Assembly: GCA_039707655.1 (NCBI GenBank)
Contig: CM077664.1
Span: forward strand, 24,540,781 to 24,604,780
Direction: 5' to 3'
DNA: 64,000 bases
DNA from: Elymus sibiricus
Taxonomy: Eukaryota; Streptophyta; Magnoliopsida; Poales; Poaceae
The notes under the pieces: generated by a model
Told to the model about the DNA's origin: nothing
Databases searched by the model: none
Seen by the model: only the letters and a program-made list of their open reading frames with translations
In this document: piece after piece, positions 22,737 through 34,193 of the stretch
How the letters are laid out: each line of letters starts with the position of its first letter
How positions within the stretch are numbered: position 1 is the first letter of the stretch
Made by a program: the position numbers and the translations under genes

Positions 22737-22990
22737 GACTCCTGTCTGCATCTACTACCATTACTCCACCCTTCAACCGCTATCCAGCATGCATCTAGGG
22801 TATTAGGTTAATAAAAACAGAGTAACGCCTTAAGCAAGATGACATGATGTAGACAAAGTAAACCCAATCAATATGAATAAACCCCATCTTTTTATCCTTA
22901 ATGGCAACTATACAAATACGTGTCATGTCCCTTTCTATCACTAGGATTGAGCACCGAAAGATTGAACCCATCACAAAGCACCTCTCCAAT
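22733..22990 (-). mobile_element. LTR fragment (S3/E4 family)
   Basis: It corresponds to about 28222-28460 in the E4 LTR and, inverted, to about 24310-24570 in S3. The left edge is the gene-fragment fusion; the right edge is the CACTA terminus at 22991, preceded by AAT as a possible 3-bp TSD. Confidence 0.75.
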
Positions 22991-23102
22991 CACTACTGCA
23001 GGATGCTGCTAACGAGACACTACAATCAGAGACCCTTCGACAAAACTGTGTGCGAGGCATTAATCGCAAACGGTGGTGTAAGAAAACCGTCAAAAATGAT
23101 AC

Positions 23103-23448
23103 GAACTGTTTGTGATGGGGGAGACATCAAACGCGATTCAGATTAGAGTTGTGTCTACGATACGTGGCATACAGTTGATCCATACGAACTGTTTGTGGTG
23201 AGCATAACAACAGAAATGGTCAGCCAGATGAAGGTGTGTGTGATATACGACATACAGTTCACTCGGATGAACTGTTTGTGATTAGGCAACACAACAGAAA
23301 TGGTCAGCCAGATCAAGGTGTGTGCGACATACGGCATACAGTTCATTCGGATGAACTGTTTGTGATGAGCCAAGACAACAGAAACGGTTCAACTTAACAA
23401 GATGTGTGTGACCCGCGGCAAACAGGCAACTCGGATGAACTGTTCACT
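23103..23448 (+). repeat. CACTA subterminal repeats, 83-84 bp period
   Basis: GAACTGTTTGTG recurs at 23103, 23186, 23269 and 23353, with a degenerate copy at 23437 and another at 25032 beyond solo LTR S3. Units also share ACAGAAATGGTCAGCCAGAT and GTGTGTG segments. In known CACTA elements such repeats bind the element's own protein; here that is inference. Confidence 0.75.
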
Positions 23449-23498
23449 GATACGTTTACAAGTGACAATATGTGTGTGGTACCTGGCAAACAGGTCAC

Positions 23499-25020
23499 TA
23501 ATACGTCTCCAACGTATCTATAATTTTTGATTGTTCCATGCTATTATAGTATCAATCTTGGATGTTTATTATGCAATTATATATCATTTTTGGGACTAAC
23601 CTATTAACCTAGTGCCCAGTGCCAGTTGCTGTTTTTCGCTTCTTTTTGACTTTTCAGAAAATTAGTACCAAACGGAGTACAAATGCTACGAAGCTTTTTG
23701 ATGACTTTTTCTGGACCAGAGGGGACCCTAGAAGCTTCGGGAGAAGACCTGAAGAGTCACGAGGGAGCGACAAGCCTACCAGGCACGCCCCTAGGGGGGC
23801 ACCCCCCAGGCTTATGGGCCCCTTGTGGCACCTCTTGACCTAATTCCAGCTCTATAAATTCCCAAATATTCCCAATACATCAGAGAGCCACCCAAAATAC
23901 TTTTTCCGCCGCTGCAAGTTTCTGTTCTTCGGAGATCCCATAAGGAGAGCTTTGCCGGTACTCTGTCGGAGGGGGAATCGATCACAGAGGGCCTCTACAT
24001 CAACCTTTCTACCCTTCTGATGATGTGTGAGTAGTTTACCACAGACCTACGGGTTCATAGCTAGTAGCGAGATGGCTTCTTCTCTCTCTTTGATCTTCAA
24101 CACAATGTTCTCCTCGATGTTCTTGGAGATCTATTCGATGTAATCCTTTTTGCGGTGTGTTTGTTGGGATCCGATGAATTGTGGGTTTATGATCAGATTA
24201 TTCATGAATATTATTTGAGTCTTCTATGAACTCTTTTATGCATGGTTGTTATAGCTTTGTATTTCTCTCCGATCTATCCGTTTGGTTTGGCCAACTAGAT
24301 TGATTTTTCTTGCAATGGGAGAGGTGCTTTGTGATGGGTTCGATCTTGCAATGCTCAATCCCAGTGACAAAAAGGGACATGACACGTATTGTTACCATTA
24401 AGGATAAAAAGATGGGGTTTATTCATATTAATTGGGTTTACTTTGTCTACATCATGTCATCTTGCTTAAGGCGTTACTCCGTTCTTTATGAACTTAATAC
24501 TCTAGATGCATGTTGGATAGCGGTCGATGTGTGGAGTAATAGTAGTAGATGCAGGCAGGAGTCGGTCTACTTGTCTTAGACGTGCGCCTTGAATATCGTC
24601 ATAACTATGCACTTTTCTATCAATTGCCCACCAGTAATTTGTTTACCCACCGTATGCTATGTTCGAGAGAGAAGCCTCTCTACTGAAAACTATGGCCCCC
24701 GGGTCTATCTTTATCATATATTAAAATCCAAAAATACCTTGCTGCAATTTATTTACCATTATTTTATTTTGTGTTTTTGTCTATCTATCTATCACTGCGA
24801 GATTTGATCCTTGTAATTAACCGCCAAGGGATTGACAACCCCTTGTTTGCGTTGGGTGCAAGTATTTGTTATTTTGTGTGTAGGTGTTGTTCTTGAGGTC
24901 TTGCGTGGTTCTCCTACTGGATTGATAACCTTGGTTCTTAACTGAGGGAAATACTTATCTCTACTGTACTGCATCATCCTCTCCTCTTCGAGGAAATCCC
25001 AACGCAGCTCACAACTAGCA
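23499..25020 (+). mobile_element. S3: solo LTR, TSD GTCAC
   Basis: It starts TAATACGTCTCCAACGTATC (canonical second base G mutated to A) and ends CTCACAACTAGCA. GTCAC flanks both sides exactly (23494-23498 and 25021-25025). A TATA box lies at 23851-23858 (CTATAAAT) after a GC-rich palindromic stretch. It belongs to the same family as the E4 LTRs, which lie in the opposite direction from 27739. Confidence 0.9.
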
Positions 25021-25367
25021 GTCACTTGGGTGAACTGTTTGCGATGATAAAAAATAACACAAATGATTCGGCGTAATAAGATGTGTGTGATACTCGGCAA
25101 ACAGGTAAGTAATCAGAGTTGTGTAGTAACACGGACTGACAATAACACATACGATTCGTGCTAATAAGCACCTGATTCAGAAAATGATTGCAGAAATTAT
25201 CGATCGTACTCATACATAATCAACCAAACAACATAATAGCGGCATTACATATTAGCAATGTTCACAAAACAGCAAAATATAAACAGCTACTCGTCGGCGT
25301 TGTTGCGGGGCTGGCCTGTTGGTGCGACGATGTTGAAATATTCTCTGCACTGATGCAAAATCCTCTC

Positions 25368-25892
25368 TCAGAAGGAAGGGTCGAGATTCGGGTCGGCGAC
25401 GGCCATGTCCTTGAACATTTCATAGGCCCAGCCATTCGTCTGCTCCTGCTCCATCACAGTAGCTCCGGGCTCAGGGAAAATCCCGTCCACGGCCAAACGC
25501 GCGCGTACGACATGGCCTTGACGGACATGTTCCAAGCGGCCGTAAACAGCAAAGGCATCTGATGTGTGTGCTGCTAGAGCTCTAGCAAACCCTAAGGAGG
25601 CTGCCGCCCTTACCACGGCGAAATCCGCGCTTGCCGCCAACTCCAAGGCAACGGCGGGCTCATCATCGCGTGCCGCCAAGGCCGTGGCCTCAACCGCTCG
25701 TTCCGCGTACAGAACCGCGCGTGCCCCCAACAGATCTGCTGCAGCCGCCAACTCTTCCGCGCTTGCCGCCAAGGCCGCCGCACCCTCATTAGCGCATACC
25801 GCCGCCGCCGCCGCGGGCTCCGGTGCACGTATGAGCTACGTCGCCCCCGTGCCTTCCGCGATGGAGAGGGTGGTTTGAGTTTCTGAGGACAT
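25368..25892 (-). pseudogene. Alanine-rich gene in the CACTA interior, one premature stop
   Basis: The frame starts at ATG 25892 (MSSETQTTLSIAEGTG), meets TAG at 25836-25838 (codon 19), then stays open for about 155 codons to 25368. The middle is alanine-rich (AAAADLLGARAVLYAERA). The C-terminal part, GWAYEMFKDMAVADPNLDPS, looks like normal globular protein. Just before the stop, another frame continues (REDFASVQRIFQHRR) to about 25253, so a frameshift may also have shortened it. A TATA-like CATAAATAT lies ~100 bp upstream. I do not recognise the family. It may be a captured host gene or a CACTA-specific ORF. The opposite-strand alanine-rich frame (25564-25878) is its shadow. Confidence 0.5.
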
Positions 25893-25991
25893 GTGTGATG
25901 TGGAGGATTTTGTGGAGGCGAGGACAGAGGGGAGAAGAAGGCCAGATTTGGGGGTTGTGAGAGGAAAGAGACGATTGAGAGCGAAGAGATG

Positions 25992-26000
25992 ATATTTATG
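25992..26000 (-). promoter_or_regulatory. TATA-like box upstream of the ORF at 25892
   Basis: CATAAATAT on the minus strand lies about 100 bp before the ATG, followed by a pyrimidine-rich leader. Confidence 0.45.
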
Positions 26001-26320
26001 GTGTCGCTAACCCTTGCAGACTGTTGCTACAGTTGTTTCGTGTGCGATTATGTGTGTAGAAAAAACTTTGAAAATGCAAACAAGTTGTTTGAGATGGCTA
26101 GGAGCATCGCACACAATGCGTGGTGCGAGTACTCGTGTGTGATGATTTGTAATACACATACGTGTCCTTATGTTAACACGTGTGTGATAGCACGAGACAC
26201 AGCATATCGTTGTATGCTGGGAATTGTGTGCTCCACTTAGTCTTCCCGCGCTCCAGCGAAGACTTCCCGCGCAGCGGCAGGGGTAAATTGTAAAACCCTC
26301 AATCTCCTAGCCAGCTGCTA

Positions 26321-26333
26321 GCTATAAATAACC
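26321..26333 (+). promoter_or_regulatory. TATA box upstream of the ORF at 26426
   Basis: GCTATAAATAACC is a close match to the plant TATA consensus and is followed ~95 bp later by the ATG of a 160-codon frame. Confidence 0.6.
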
Positions 26334-26425
26334 ACAACAATGGCCCGCGGCGTCGACTAACTACTGATCCCCTTGGTAGCTAGTTACCCACACATACCGG
26401 CATACCCCAAACGGCCGACGACAGG

Positions 26426-26908
26426 ATGGGCGACGACGGAATCAAGGCTGGTGGCGCGATGGTCGGCTTGGCGGTCGACAGCCATGCCGCCGCCTCTCCC
26501 GACGATGGCCAGAGGAAGCAGAAAACACAGTATGAGCAAGCCGCCAGGTTAGACAGGGTCGTCCTGAAAGCGGACAGGGATCACCAGCGGGCGATACTGC
26601 TGGCTGGGCGCAGAGTGCGGCGGATGGTGCGGGCGGCGGAGCAGGAACCGCGACGACGCAAGGACAATTGCGGCAGTGGCGGCCACCACACGAGGCGCAT
26701 GCTTATGTCCCAGATGGAGGAGGGCGCAGTGCCGGATGTCGCAGGGGCATGCCTGGGGGCCGTGACCGCAGCCCTGGCGAGAGCCAACGTCGTCTCGCCG
26801 GACGTCGGCAGGGCAGACCCGGCGGTCGCGGTAGCCCTGGTGAGTGCTACACCAGAGGTAGTACCGGTGATCCCTGATGTCGAGGCTGCCACAGGATCGA
26901 CACACTAA
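26426..26908 (+). CDS. Hypothetical 160-codon ORF with its own promoter
   Basis: ATG at 26426 (MGDDGIKAGGAMVGLAVDS) opens 160 codons ending at TAA 26908. The protein has an N-terminal Gly/Ala/Asp region, a basic middle (AILLAGRRVRRMVRAAEQ) and an alanine/valine-rich end with PDVAGACLGAVTAALARANV, the segment also found as a fragment at 22612-22736. No membrane segment or known domain is recognised. GTGAGT at about 26839 could be a splice donor, and TATGCAG before 27237 an acceptor, so the true product may be spliced. The ORF lies right of the CACTA region and may have been carried by it. A 49-bp tandem duplication overlaps the stop. Function is unknown. Confidence 0.45.
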   Translation: MGDDGIKAGGAMVGLAVDSHAAASPDDGQRKQKTQYEQAARLDRVVLKADRDHQRAILLAGRRVRRMVRAAEQEPRRRKDNCGSGGHHTRRMLMSQMEEGAVPDVAGACLGAVTAALARANVVSPDVGRADPAVAVALVSATPEVVPVIPDVEAATGSTH

Positions 26909-26971
26909 TGGACGATGGCAGCCTCCGCTCCTCCTGAGTCCAGGATCGACACGCTGATGGACAATGGCAGC
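26892..26971 (+). repeat. 49-bp-period direct repeat at the end of the ORF
   Basis: CAGGATCGACAC(A/G)CT(A/G)ATGGAC occurs at 26892 and again at 26941. The first copy supplies the TAA stop; the second has TGA at the equivalent place. Confidence 0.7.
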
Positions 26972-27103
26972 TGTGCGTGCTGGGTCGACGTCAGGTGCAT
27001 AGTAGCTCTTTTGTGCGCGCACGGTTCGTTATATTCTTGTAAATTAGCGAGCTAATGGTTTGTAAATTACTCGTCGAACTAGGCACTGGACCAATAATTT
27101 GAG

Positions 27104-27139
27104 CATATATCTATATATATATATGTATATATATATATG
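27104..27139. repeat. AT dinucleotide microsatellite
   Basis: A run of (AT)n is interrupted by single C and G bases. It probably lies in the 3' flank or an intron of the preceding ORF. Confidence 0.8.
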
Positions 27140-27141
27140 CT

Positions 27142-27738
27142 CGATTGATTTGTTCATGCATGTCAAATATGTCAATTGTATGGGCTGGCCTATCTGTATA
27201 TTATCTGAATTTGCAATATGGACAATTAATATGCAGATGCCTTCTGGACATCGGTGTCGATCGCCATGTCGAAAACATCGACATCCTCTACCCTACCGGG
27301 CACACGCTTAAACTGAATGAACTGTGTACGATACTAATACTTTCCATGAAAATTTAAGAACTTGGCAAACAACATTTGAGTAACATATATATAGTGGTGA
27401 CACTATTCAACAAAAGGCGGATCTTGGTAACACGGTGCTTAACAATTCCGAACTTCACAATTTGGACAACCATATGGTCCTTATCTACATACTTAACATA
27501 GTAACATCTAGCACATTTTAAGAGGCAGAGGGCCAACAACCACAACTATCCGCTGGAAGCAGCTTGATCACAGCGACTCAACATCTCGTCAATGAAAAGG
27601 AAGAACCCTCCTGTGCCTTGGTAGAGCATGAGTAGAACAGTGTCTCCAATTTTCCAATGTGGATGCATTCCCACGACAAGCGAGAACTTGTTAATTTGAA
27701 TGGTTCCATTTCTGCGGGAAATGCAGTACCTTGCAATC
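27142..27738. other. No recognised gene
   Basis: This stretch lies between the microsatellite and E4. Short minus-strand frames at 27354-27790 were examined, but I see no family signature. CAATC (27734-27738) is the expected TSD of E4. Confidence 0.5.
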
Positions 27739-29283
27739 TGCTACTTGTGAGCTGCGTTGGGATTTCCTCAAAGAGGAGAGGATGATGCACTACAGTAGAG
27801 ATAAGTATTTCCCTCAGTTAAGAACCAAGGTTATCAATCCAGTAGGAGAAGCACGCAACACCTCGTTAGCAGTACCTACACACAAGATAACAAATCCTTG
27901 CACCCAACGCGAACAAGGGGTTGTCAATCCCTCGGCGGTTACTTGCAAGATTAAATTGTATGGTGATAGATAGATAAAACAAAAATACAAAATAAAATAA
28001 ATAAAGGAAAATTGCAGCAACGTATTTTTGGTTTTAATATGATAGAAAATAGACCCGGGGGCCATTGTTTTCACTAGAGGCTTCTCTCTTGAAAATAGCA
28101 TACGGTGGGTAAACAAATTATTGTTGGGCAATTGATAGAAAAGCAAATAATCATGACGATATCCAAGGCAATGGTCATGTATATAGGCATCATGTCCGAG
28201 ACAAGTAGACTGAAACGATTCTGCATCTACTACTATTACTCCACTCATCGACCGCTATCCAACATGCATCTAGAGTATTAAGTTCATAAAGAACGGAGTA
28301 ACGCCTTAAGCAATATGACATGATGTGGACAAAGAGAACTCACATATGAATAAACCCCATCTTTTTATCCTTAATGGCAACAATACAATATGTGTCATGT
28401 CCCCTTCTGTCACTGGGATTGAGCACCACAAGATCGAACCCATCACAAAGCACCTCTCCCATTGCAAGAAAAATCAATCTAGTTGGCCAAACCAAATTAA
28501 TAGATCGGAGAGAAATACAAAGCTATAACAATCATGCATCAAAGAGTTCAGAGAAAACTCAAATAGTATTCATGGATAAATCTGATCATAAACTCACAAT
28601 TCATCGGATCCCAAGAAACACACCGCAAAAAGTCATTACATCGAATAGATCTCCAAGAACATCAAGGAGAACATTGTATTGAAGATCAAAGAGAGAGAAG
28701 AAGCCATCTAGCTACTAGCTATGGACCCGTAGGTCCGAGGTAAACTACTAACGCATATTCGGAAGGGCAGCAAAGTTGAGGTAGAGCCCCTCTGTGATCG
28801 ATTCCCCCTCCGGCAGAGTACCGGAGAAGGACTCCAGATGGGATCTCGTGGGAACAGAAACTTGCGGTGGCAGAAAAAGTATTTCGGGTGGCTCTCTGAT
28901 GTCTGGGGAATATTTGAGAATTTATAGAGGCGGAATTAGGTCAAGAGGTGCCAAGAGGGGCCCACAAGCCTGGGGGGCGTGCCCCCCTGGGGCGTGCCTC
29001 CCGAGCTTGTCGCTCCCTCGTTGCTCTTCAGGTCATCTCCTGAACCTTCTAGGGTCTCTTCTGGTCCAGAAAAAATTAATCCAAAGTTTTTTCTCCGTTT
29101 GGACTCTGTTTGATATTGATTTTCTGAAAAAACAAAAATAGGCAAAAAACAGCAACTGGCACTGGGCACTAGGTTAATAGGTTAGTCCCAAAAAATGATA
29201 TATAATTGCATATAAAATATCCAAGATTGATACTATAATAGCATGAAACAATAAAAAATTATAGATACGTTGAAGACGTATCA
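27739..29283 (-). mobile_element. 3' LTR of E4
   Basis: On the minus strand it starts TGATACGTCTTCAACGTATC (29283) and ends CTCACAAGTAGCA (27739). A TATA box (CTATAAATT, plus coordinates about 28919-28927) follows a GC-rich palindromic block. The internal side carries the tract GCTTGGGGATAC next to the LTR. Confidence 0.9.
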
Positions 29284-31403
29284 AGTATCCCCAAGCTTAA
29301 TTCCTGCTCGTCCTCGAGTAGGTAAATGATAAAAATAGAATTTTTGATGTCGAATGCAACCTATCATGTTCATCATGTAATTTCTCTTTGTGGCATGAAT
29401 ATAAAGATCCGAATGGTTCAAAGCAATAGTCTAGAGTTTGACATAAAACCAATAATAATAAGGCATACCAACAAACAATAATGTCTTTCAAAATATCAAC
29501 ACTAAAGAAAGTTATCCCTACAAAATCATATAGTCTTGTCATGCTCCATCTTCTTAACACAAAGTATTTATCATGTACAACCCCGATGACAAGCCGAGCA
29601 ATTGGTTCATACTTTTTAACGCGCTTCAGCTTTTTCAACTCTCACGCAATACGTGAGCGCAAGCCATGGATATAGCACTATGGGTGGAATACCGTATGAT
29701 ATTGGAGGTTGTGTGGAGAAGGCAAAAAAGAAGAAAGTCTCACATTGACGAGGCTAATCAATTGATGTCAATGCAAGGAGTAGGGATTGCCATGCAATGG
29801 ATGCACTAAGAGCCATAAGTATATGAAAGCATCCAACTTGCTTGCTCATGAAGACCTCGGACATTTGAGGAAGCCCATCATTGGAATATGCAAGCCAAGT
29901 TCTATAATGAAAAATTCCCACTAGTTATATGCAAACAAAGCATACGAGACTCTCTATATGAAAAACATGGTGCTACTTTGAAGCACAAGTGTGGAAAGGA
30001 TAGTAACATTGCCCCTTCTCTCTTTTCCTCGCATTTTTATTTCTTTTTTTTGTTGGGCTCTTTTTGGCCTCTTTTTTTTTCATCCGGAGTCTCATCCCGA
30101 CTTGTGGGGGAATCATAGTCTCCATCATCCTTTCCTCACTTGGGACAATGCTCTAATAATGAATATGATGATCATCACACTTCTATTTACTTACAACTCG
30201 AAAGAAAATTACAACTCGATACTTGAACAAAAATATGACTCTATATGAATGCCTCCGACGGTGTACCGGGATGTGCAATGATCTAGCGTAACATGTATAA
30301 AAAATATGAATGGTGGCTGAGCCACAAATACTATGTCAGCTATATGATCATGCAAAGCAATATGACAATGATGATATGTGTCATAATAAAGTGGAACGGT
30401 GGAAGTTGCATGGCAATATATCTCGGAATGGCTATGGAAATGCCATAATAGATAGGTATGGTGGCTGTTTTGAGGAAGATATAAGGAGGCTTATGTGTGA
30501 TAGAGCGTATCATATCACCGGGTTTGGATGCACTGACAAAGTTTGCACCACAACTCAAGTTGAGAAAGGGCAATGCACGGTACTGAAGAGGCTAGCAAAT
30601 TGCGGAAAGGTAAGGGTGCGTATAATCCATGGACTCACATTAGTCATAAAGAACTCACATACTTATTACAAACGTTTATTAGCCCTCGAAGCAAAGTACT
30701 ACTACGCATGCCCCTAGGGGGATAGATTGGTAGGAAAAGACCATCGCTCCTCCCCGACCGCCACTCATAAGGAAGACAATCAATAATAAATCATGCTCCA
30801 ATTTCATAGCATAACGAGAGACCATACATGCATGCTTCGGGAATCACAAACCTTAACACCAATATTCTTACTAAACCATAATTACTCACTAGCATAACCC
30901 GCATATTACCACTTTTATATCGCAAAACTATTGCAAGGAATCAAACTTATCATATTCAGTGATCTACATCAAAGTTTTTATTATATCCCTCTTGAATACC
31001 TATCATATTAGGACCAAATTCATAACCCACACTAATTGCCATTACTATTATCAACTCTCAAAAAGATATAAGTGAAGCATGAGAGTGCAACTATTTCCTT
31101 AAAATATAACCATCGCCGTGCTCTAAAAGATATAAGTGAAGTACTAGAGCAACTGCCTAGCTCAAAAGATTTAAGTGAAGCACATAGAGTATTCTAACAA
31201 ATCACGAATGATGTGTGTCCCTCTCAAAAAGGTGTGTCCAGCAAAGATGATTGTGACAAACTAAAAAGCAAACAAAGCAAAGACTCATATAATACACGAT
31301 GCTCCAAGAAAAACTCATATCATGTAATGAATAAAAATATAGCTCCTAGTAAAATTACCGATAGTTGGTAGAAGAAAGAGGGGATGCCTTCCGGGGCATC
31401 CCC
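29284..31403 (-). other. E4 3' non-coding interior
   Basis: No supported gene. A 135-codon plus-strand frame (30310-30717) lies antisense to the element in sequence that is non-coding in such elements, so I do not call it. Short ATATAAGTGAAG motifs recur at 31065-31170, as they do at 63855-63930 in E7. Confidence 0.6.
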
Positions 31404-33491
31404 TGTAGGGAACGTGACAGAAAACAAAAAAATCGGTACAGCGAGCATGCCCAGGATCACTATGCAGATGGCATACAATGTTTTATCTGATCATTATCGG
31501 AAGTAGAGTCGATGTAGATCGTTGGTGCAGATCCCCGCAGCTAGGATTTACAACCTCCCAACTGCGAGGATGTACTCCCTTGTTGGACAGCCCTTTCGGA
31601 GGTGGTCGGACAGTCCCCCGGACGATGTCATGGACAGGCCTTCGAGAGGACCCTCGAAGCTCGAACGGTAACTCGGACAGCCCTTCGGGAGGACCCTCGA
31701 ACAACCCCTCGGGAAAAAGATCGAACCTACGACCTCTCTATGGGGTTGCACACATACGGTGTCAGCTATCCGGCAGGGCTTCGCCGTCCAGAACTAGTTC
31801 CTGCCAGAACCCAGATAGCCTTTCGGCTCTACGAAACTATTTCGCGGGGAGGGAGAGAGAAGGCCAGATCATGCATGGCATTTGTTTGAGAGTAAGGAGT
31901 CAGTTTGGGCAGCCACCTACACCCCTATTTATAGGCCAGGCCCAAGGGGTAGAGGACACTTGGAAATACCAAAATGCCCTCAAAGGTTGCTTCCCAAACA
32001 AGCTACCAAATAGTGTTTCCACTATTCATGAAAATATTTTTCCGTGACCGTTAAATCCGAAAATATTTCTGTAGGTCCAGAACATTTCCAGTACCCACTA
32101 AAACAATTCTCAATGCGTTCCAAAATATTTTCGGATCAATGATTTTCATCAGCGAAAAGCAAACAAGAATGCGTTTTCACTATTCACAAAGACAATTTTT
32201 CGCGTCCGTTAAATCCGAAAATATTTCTGTAGGTCTTAGAATAATTCCAATACCCACTAAAATAATTCTGGATGCGTTCCGAAACATTTTCAGATCAATG
32301 ATTTTCATCAGCGAAAAGCAACCAAAGCGGTTCCGGCAGCTCCGGAACATTTCCGGTTTTTTACCCGGAAAAATCCCAGAAGTTCCCAGAACAATTTTGG
32401 CACCCTTCAAGAATTTCCAGGCGTGTGACGAAACCAATTTTACTTAATGGTATACTCCGAAAGAACTTTTCAGTTTTTCCGAAACTCTTCCGGTGTTCTC
32501 TCTCCGGAACTCTTCCGTTGTCTCCGAAACTTTTCCGGTGACTTTCTCTCAGACTCCCTGTCTAGTATTCAGCAGATAGATGACCCTTAAGCATGTGACC
32601 CTGTAGGTTTGGAGAAGTATAGACATGACCAGAACACTTTTCGATCAATGATCAACATCGGACCCGTGGACACCCATATTGACCCCTATACCCACACGAA
32701 TAAATATTCGAGTGAACCTCCAGTTGCCGTGTGCTATTCCTGTTGCTTCACGATATGTTACAAACACCCGAGGTGAGAATTATCGGCATCCCCGTGGATC
32801 AACAACTTGTCCACTATGCCAGTTTCCTCGTTACCGGTTTTGTTCTCTTTTCTCGCTTCCGTATTGCGGCATCCCTGTGATCACATCACATTGTGTCTGG
32901 CCAGACGATGATGGATACCGTAACACCAAGAGGGCCCGAGAATATCTCTCCATCATCGGAGGAGCAAATCCCAATCTCGAGCTATCTCGTTCCTTGTCAT
33001 ACTTTTCCATGAACCCATAAGCCGCCGTAATAGCCACCCAGTTACGGATGACGTTTAACAAACCCCAAAGTTCACAAAGCAAGTACGAAGGAACTCGATA
33101 CTCTCATGGTCTAAGGAATTATGCAAACATTAACCATCTCTGTGTTATAAACCATTAACTTGTGACGAATGTATCTCATAGCATAACATCAATTCGGGTC
33201 GATTCAACACAAGTGTTCTTCTAACATTGTGCCCTCAAAATTGCCGGCATAGTCATGCCCATGATCAGGAAAACAGGATCATCATGCAATACTTGAGCCA
33301 GTCTTAGAGGCATGACTAGGAATACATTTTACCGTTTATTATACCACACATGCACATGAGTTTCTCTCTCAGCCTCGTGGATATTCCAGACTCGAGAATC
33401 ATTGCAGTTATAGCATGGAACATAAACATTCATTACAAACATGGAGATACAAAATAACTGTTATTACTGCCTCTAGGGCATATCTCCTACA
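31404..33491 (-). mobile_element. S4: solo LTR, copia Maximus-like, TSD TCCCC
   Basis: On the minus strand it starts TGTAGGAGATATGCCCTAGA (33491) and ends CGTTCCCTACA (31404). TCCCC flanks both sides exactly (31399-31403 and 33492-33496). The start resembles the copia family Maximus as I remember it. It contains a 158-bp tandem duplication. Frames inside it are not coding. Confidence 0.88.
32020..32335 (-). repeat. 158-bp tandem duplication in S4
   Basis: GTTAAATCCGAAAATATTTC occurs at 32050 and 32208, and surrounding segments (CACTATTCA, ATCAATGATTTTCATCAGCG) repeat at the same spacing. The two copies are diverged. Confidence 0.8.
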
Positions 33492-34193
33492 TCCCCAAGC
33501 TTAGTTGCTTGGGAGTTATTGAATATTACCTTGGGGTGCCTCGGGCATCCCCAAGCTTAGGCTCTTTCCACTCCTTATTCCTTCATCCATCGTGATCTCA
33601 CCCAAAACTTCAAAACTTCAGCACACAAAACTGAACAAAAACCTTCGTGAGATCCGTTAGTATAACAAAGCAAATCACTACTTTAAGTACTGTTGTAAAC
33701 CCATTCATATTTTATTATTGCATTATACCTACTGTATTCTAACTTCACCATGGCTTATACCCCCCGATACAATCCATAGATTCATCAAAACAAGCAAATA
33801 ATGCAACGAAAACAGAATCTGTCAAAAACAGAACAGTCTATAGCAATTCAAAGAATGACCATACTTCTGTAACTCCAAAAATTCTGAAAAATTAGGACAA
33901 CGTGGAAAATTTGTATATAAATCATTTGTACAAAACTCAGAATTTGTTGATGCTCCAGTTATTTTTAACAATTCTGTTACTGAGTGAAAAAGTTTCTACT
34001 TTTGCACAGAATCAAAGCAACTATCATCCAAATCATCCCAAAGTCTTTACTTGGCACAAACACTAATTAAAACACAAACACGCAACCATAACAGGAGCAT
34101 AATTGCGTGCACACAAAAAAAACAGGAAAGATAACTATTGGGTTGTCTCCCAACAAGCTCTTTCTTTATAGCCATTAAGATAGGCTTGAGATT

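Larger units (their letters stand above)
22991..26240. mobile_element. CACTA-type DNA transposon, left end; right end not found
   Basis: The left terminus CACTACTGCAGGATGCTGCT has the CACTA signature and interrupts an LTR fragment. Regularly spaced subterminal repeats follow (23103 to ~25043, interrupted by solo LTR S3), a hallmark of CACTA elements. The interior holds a broken alanine-rich gene on the minus strand (25368-25892). GTGTGTGAT-rich DNA at 26100-26240 could be the opposite subterminal region, but no reverse-complement terminus ending in GTAGTG is visible, so the right boundary is a guess. No transposase is seen, so the element is non-autonomous or truncated. Confidence 0.55.

Noticed and set aside
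25564..25878. Alanine-rich plus-strand frame
   Set aside because: It starts at GTG, not ATG, and is the complement of the better-supported minus-strand gene with its own ATG and TATA-like box.
30310..30717. 135-codon plus-strand frame in E4
   Set aside because: Antisense to the element, in sequence that is non-coding in this element type, with no recognisable domain.
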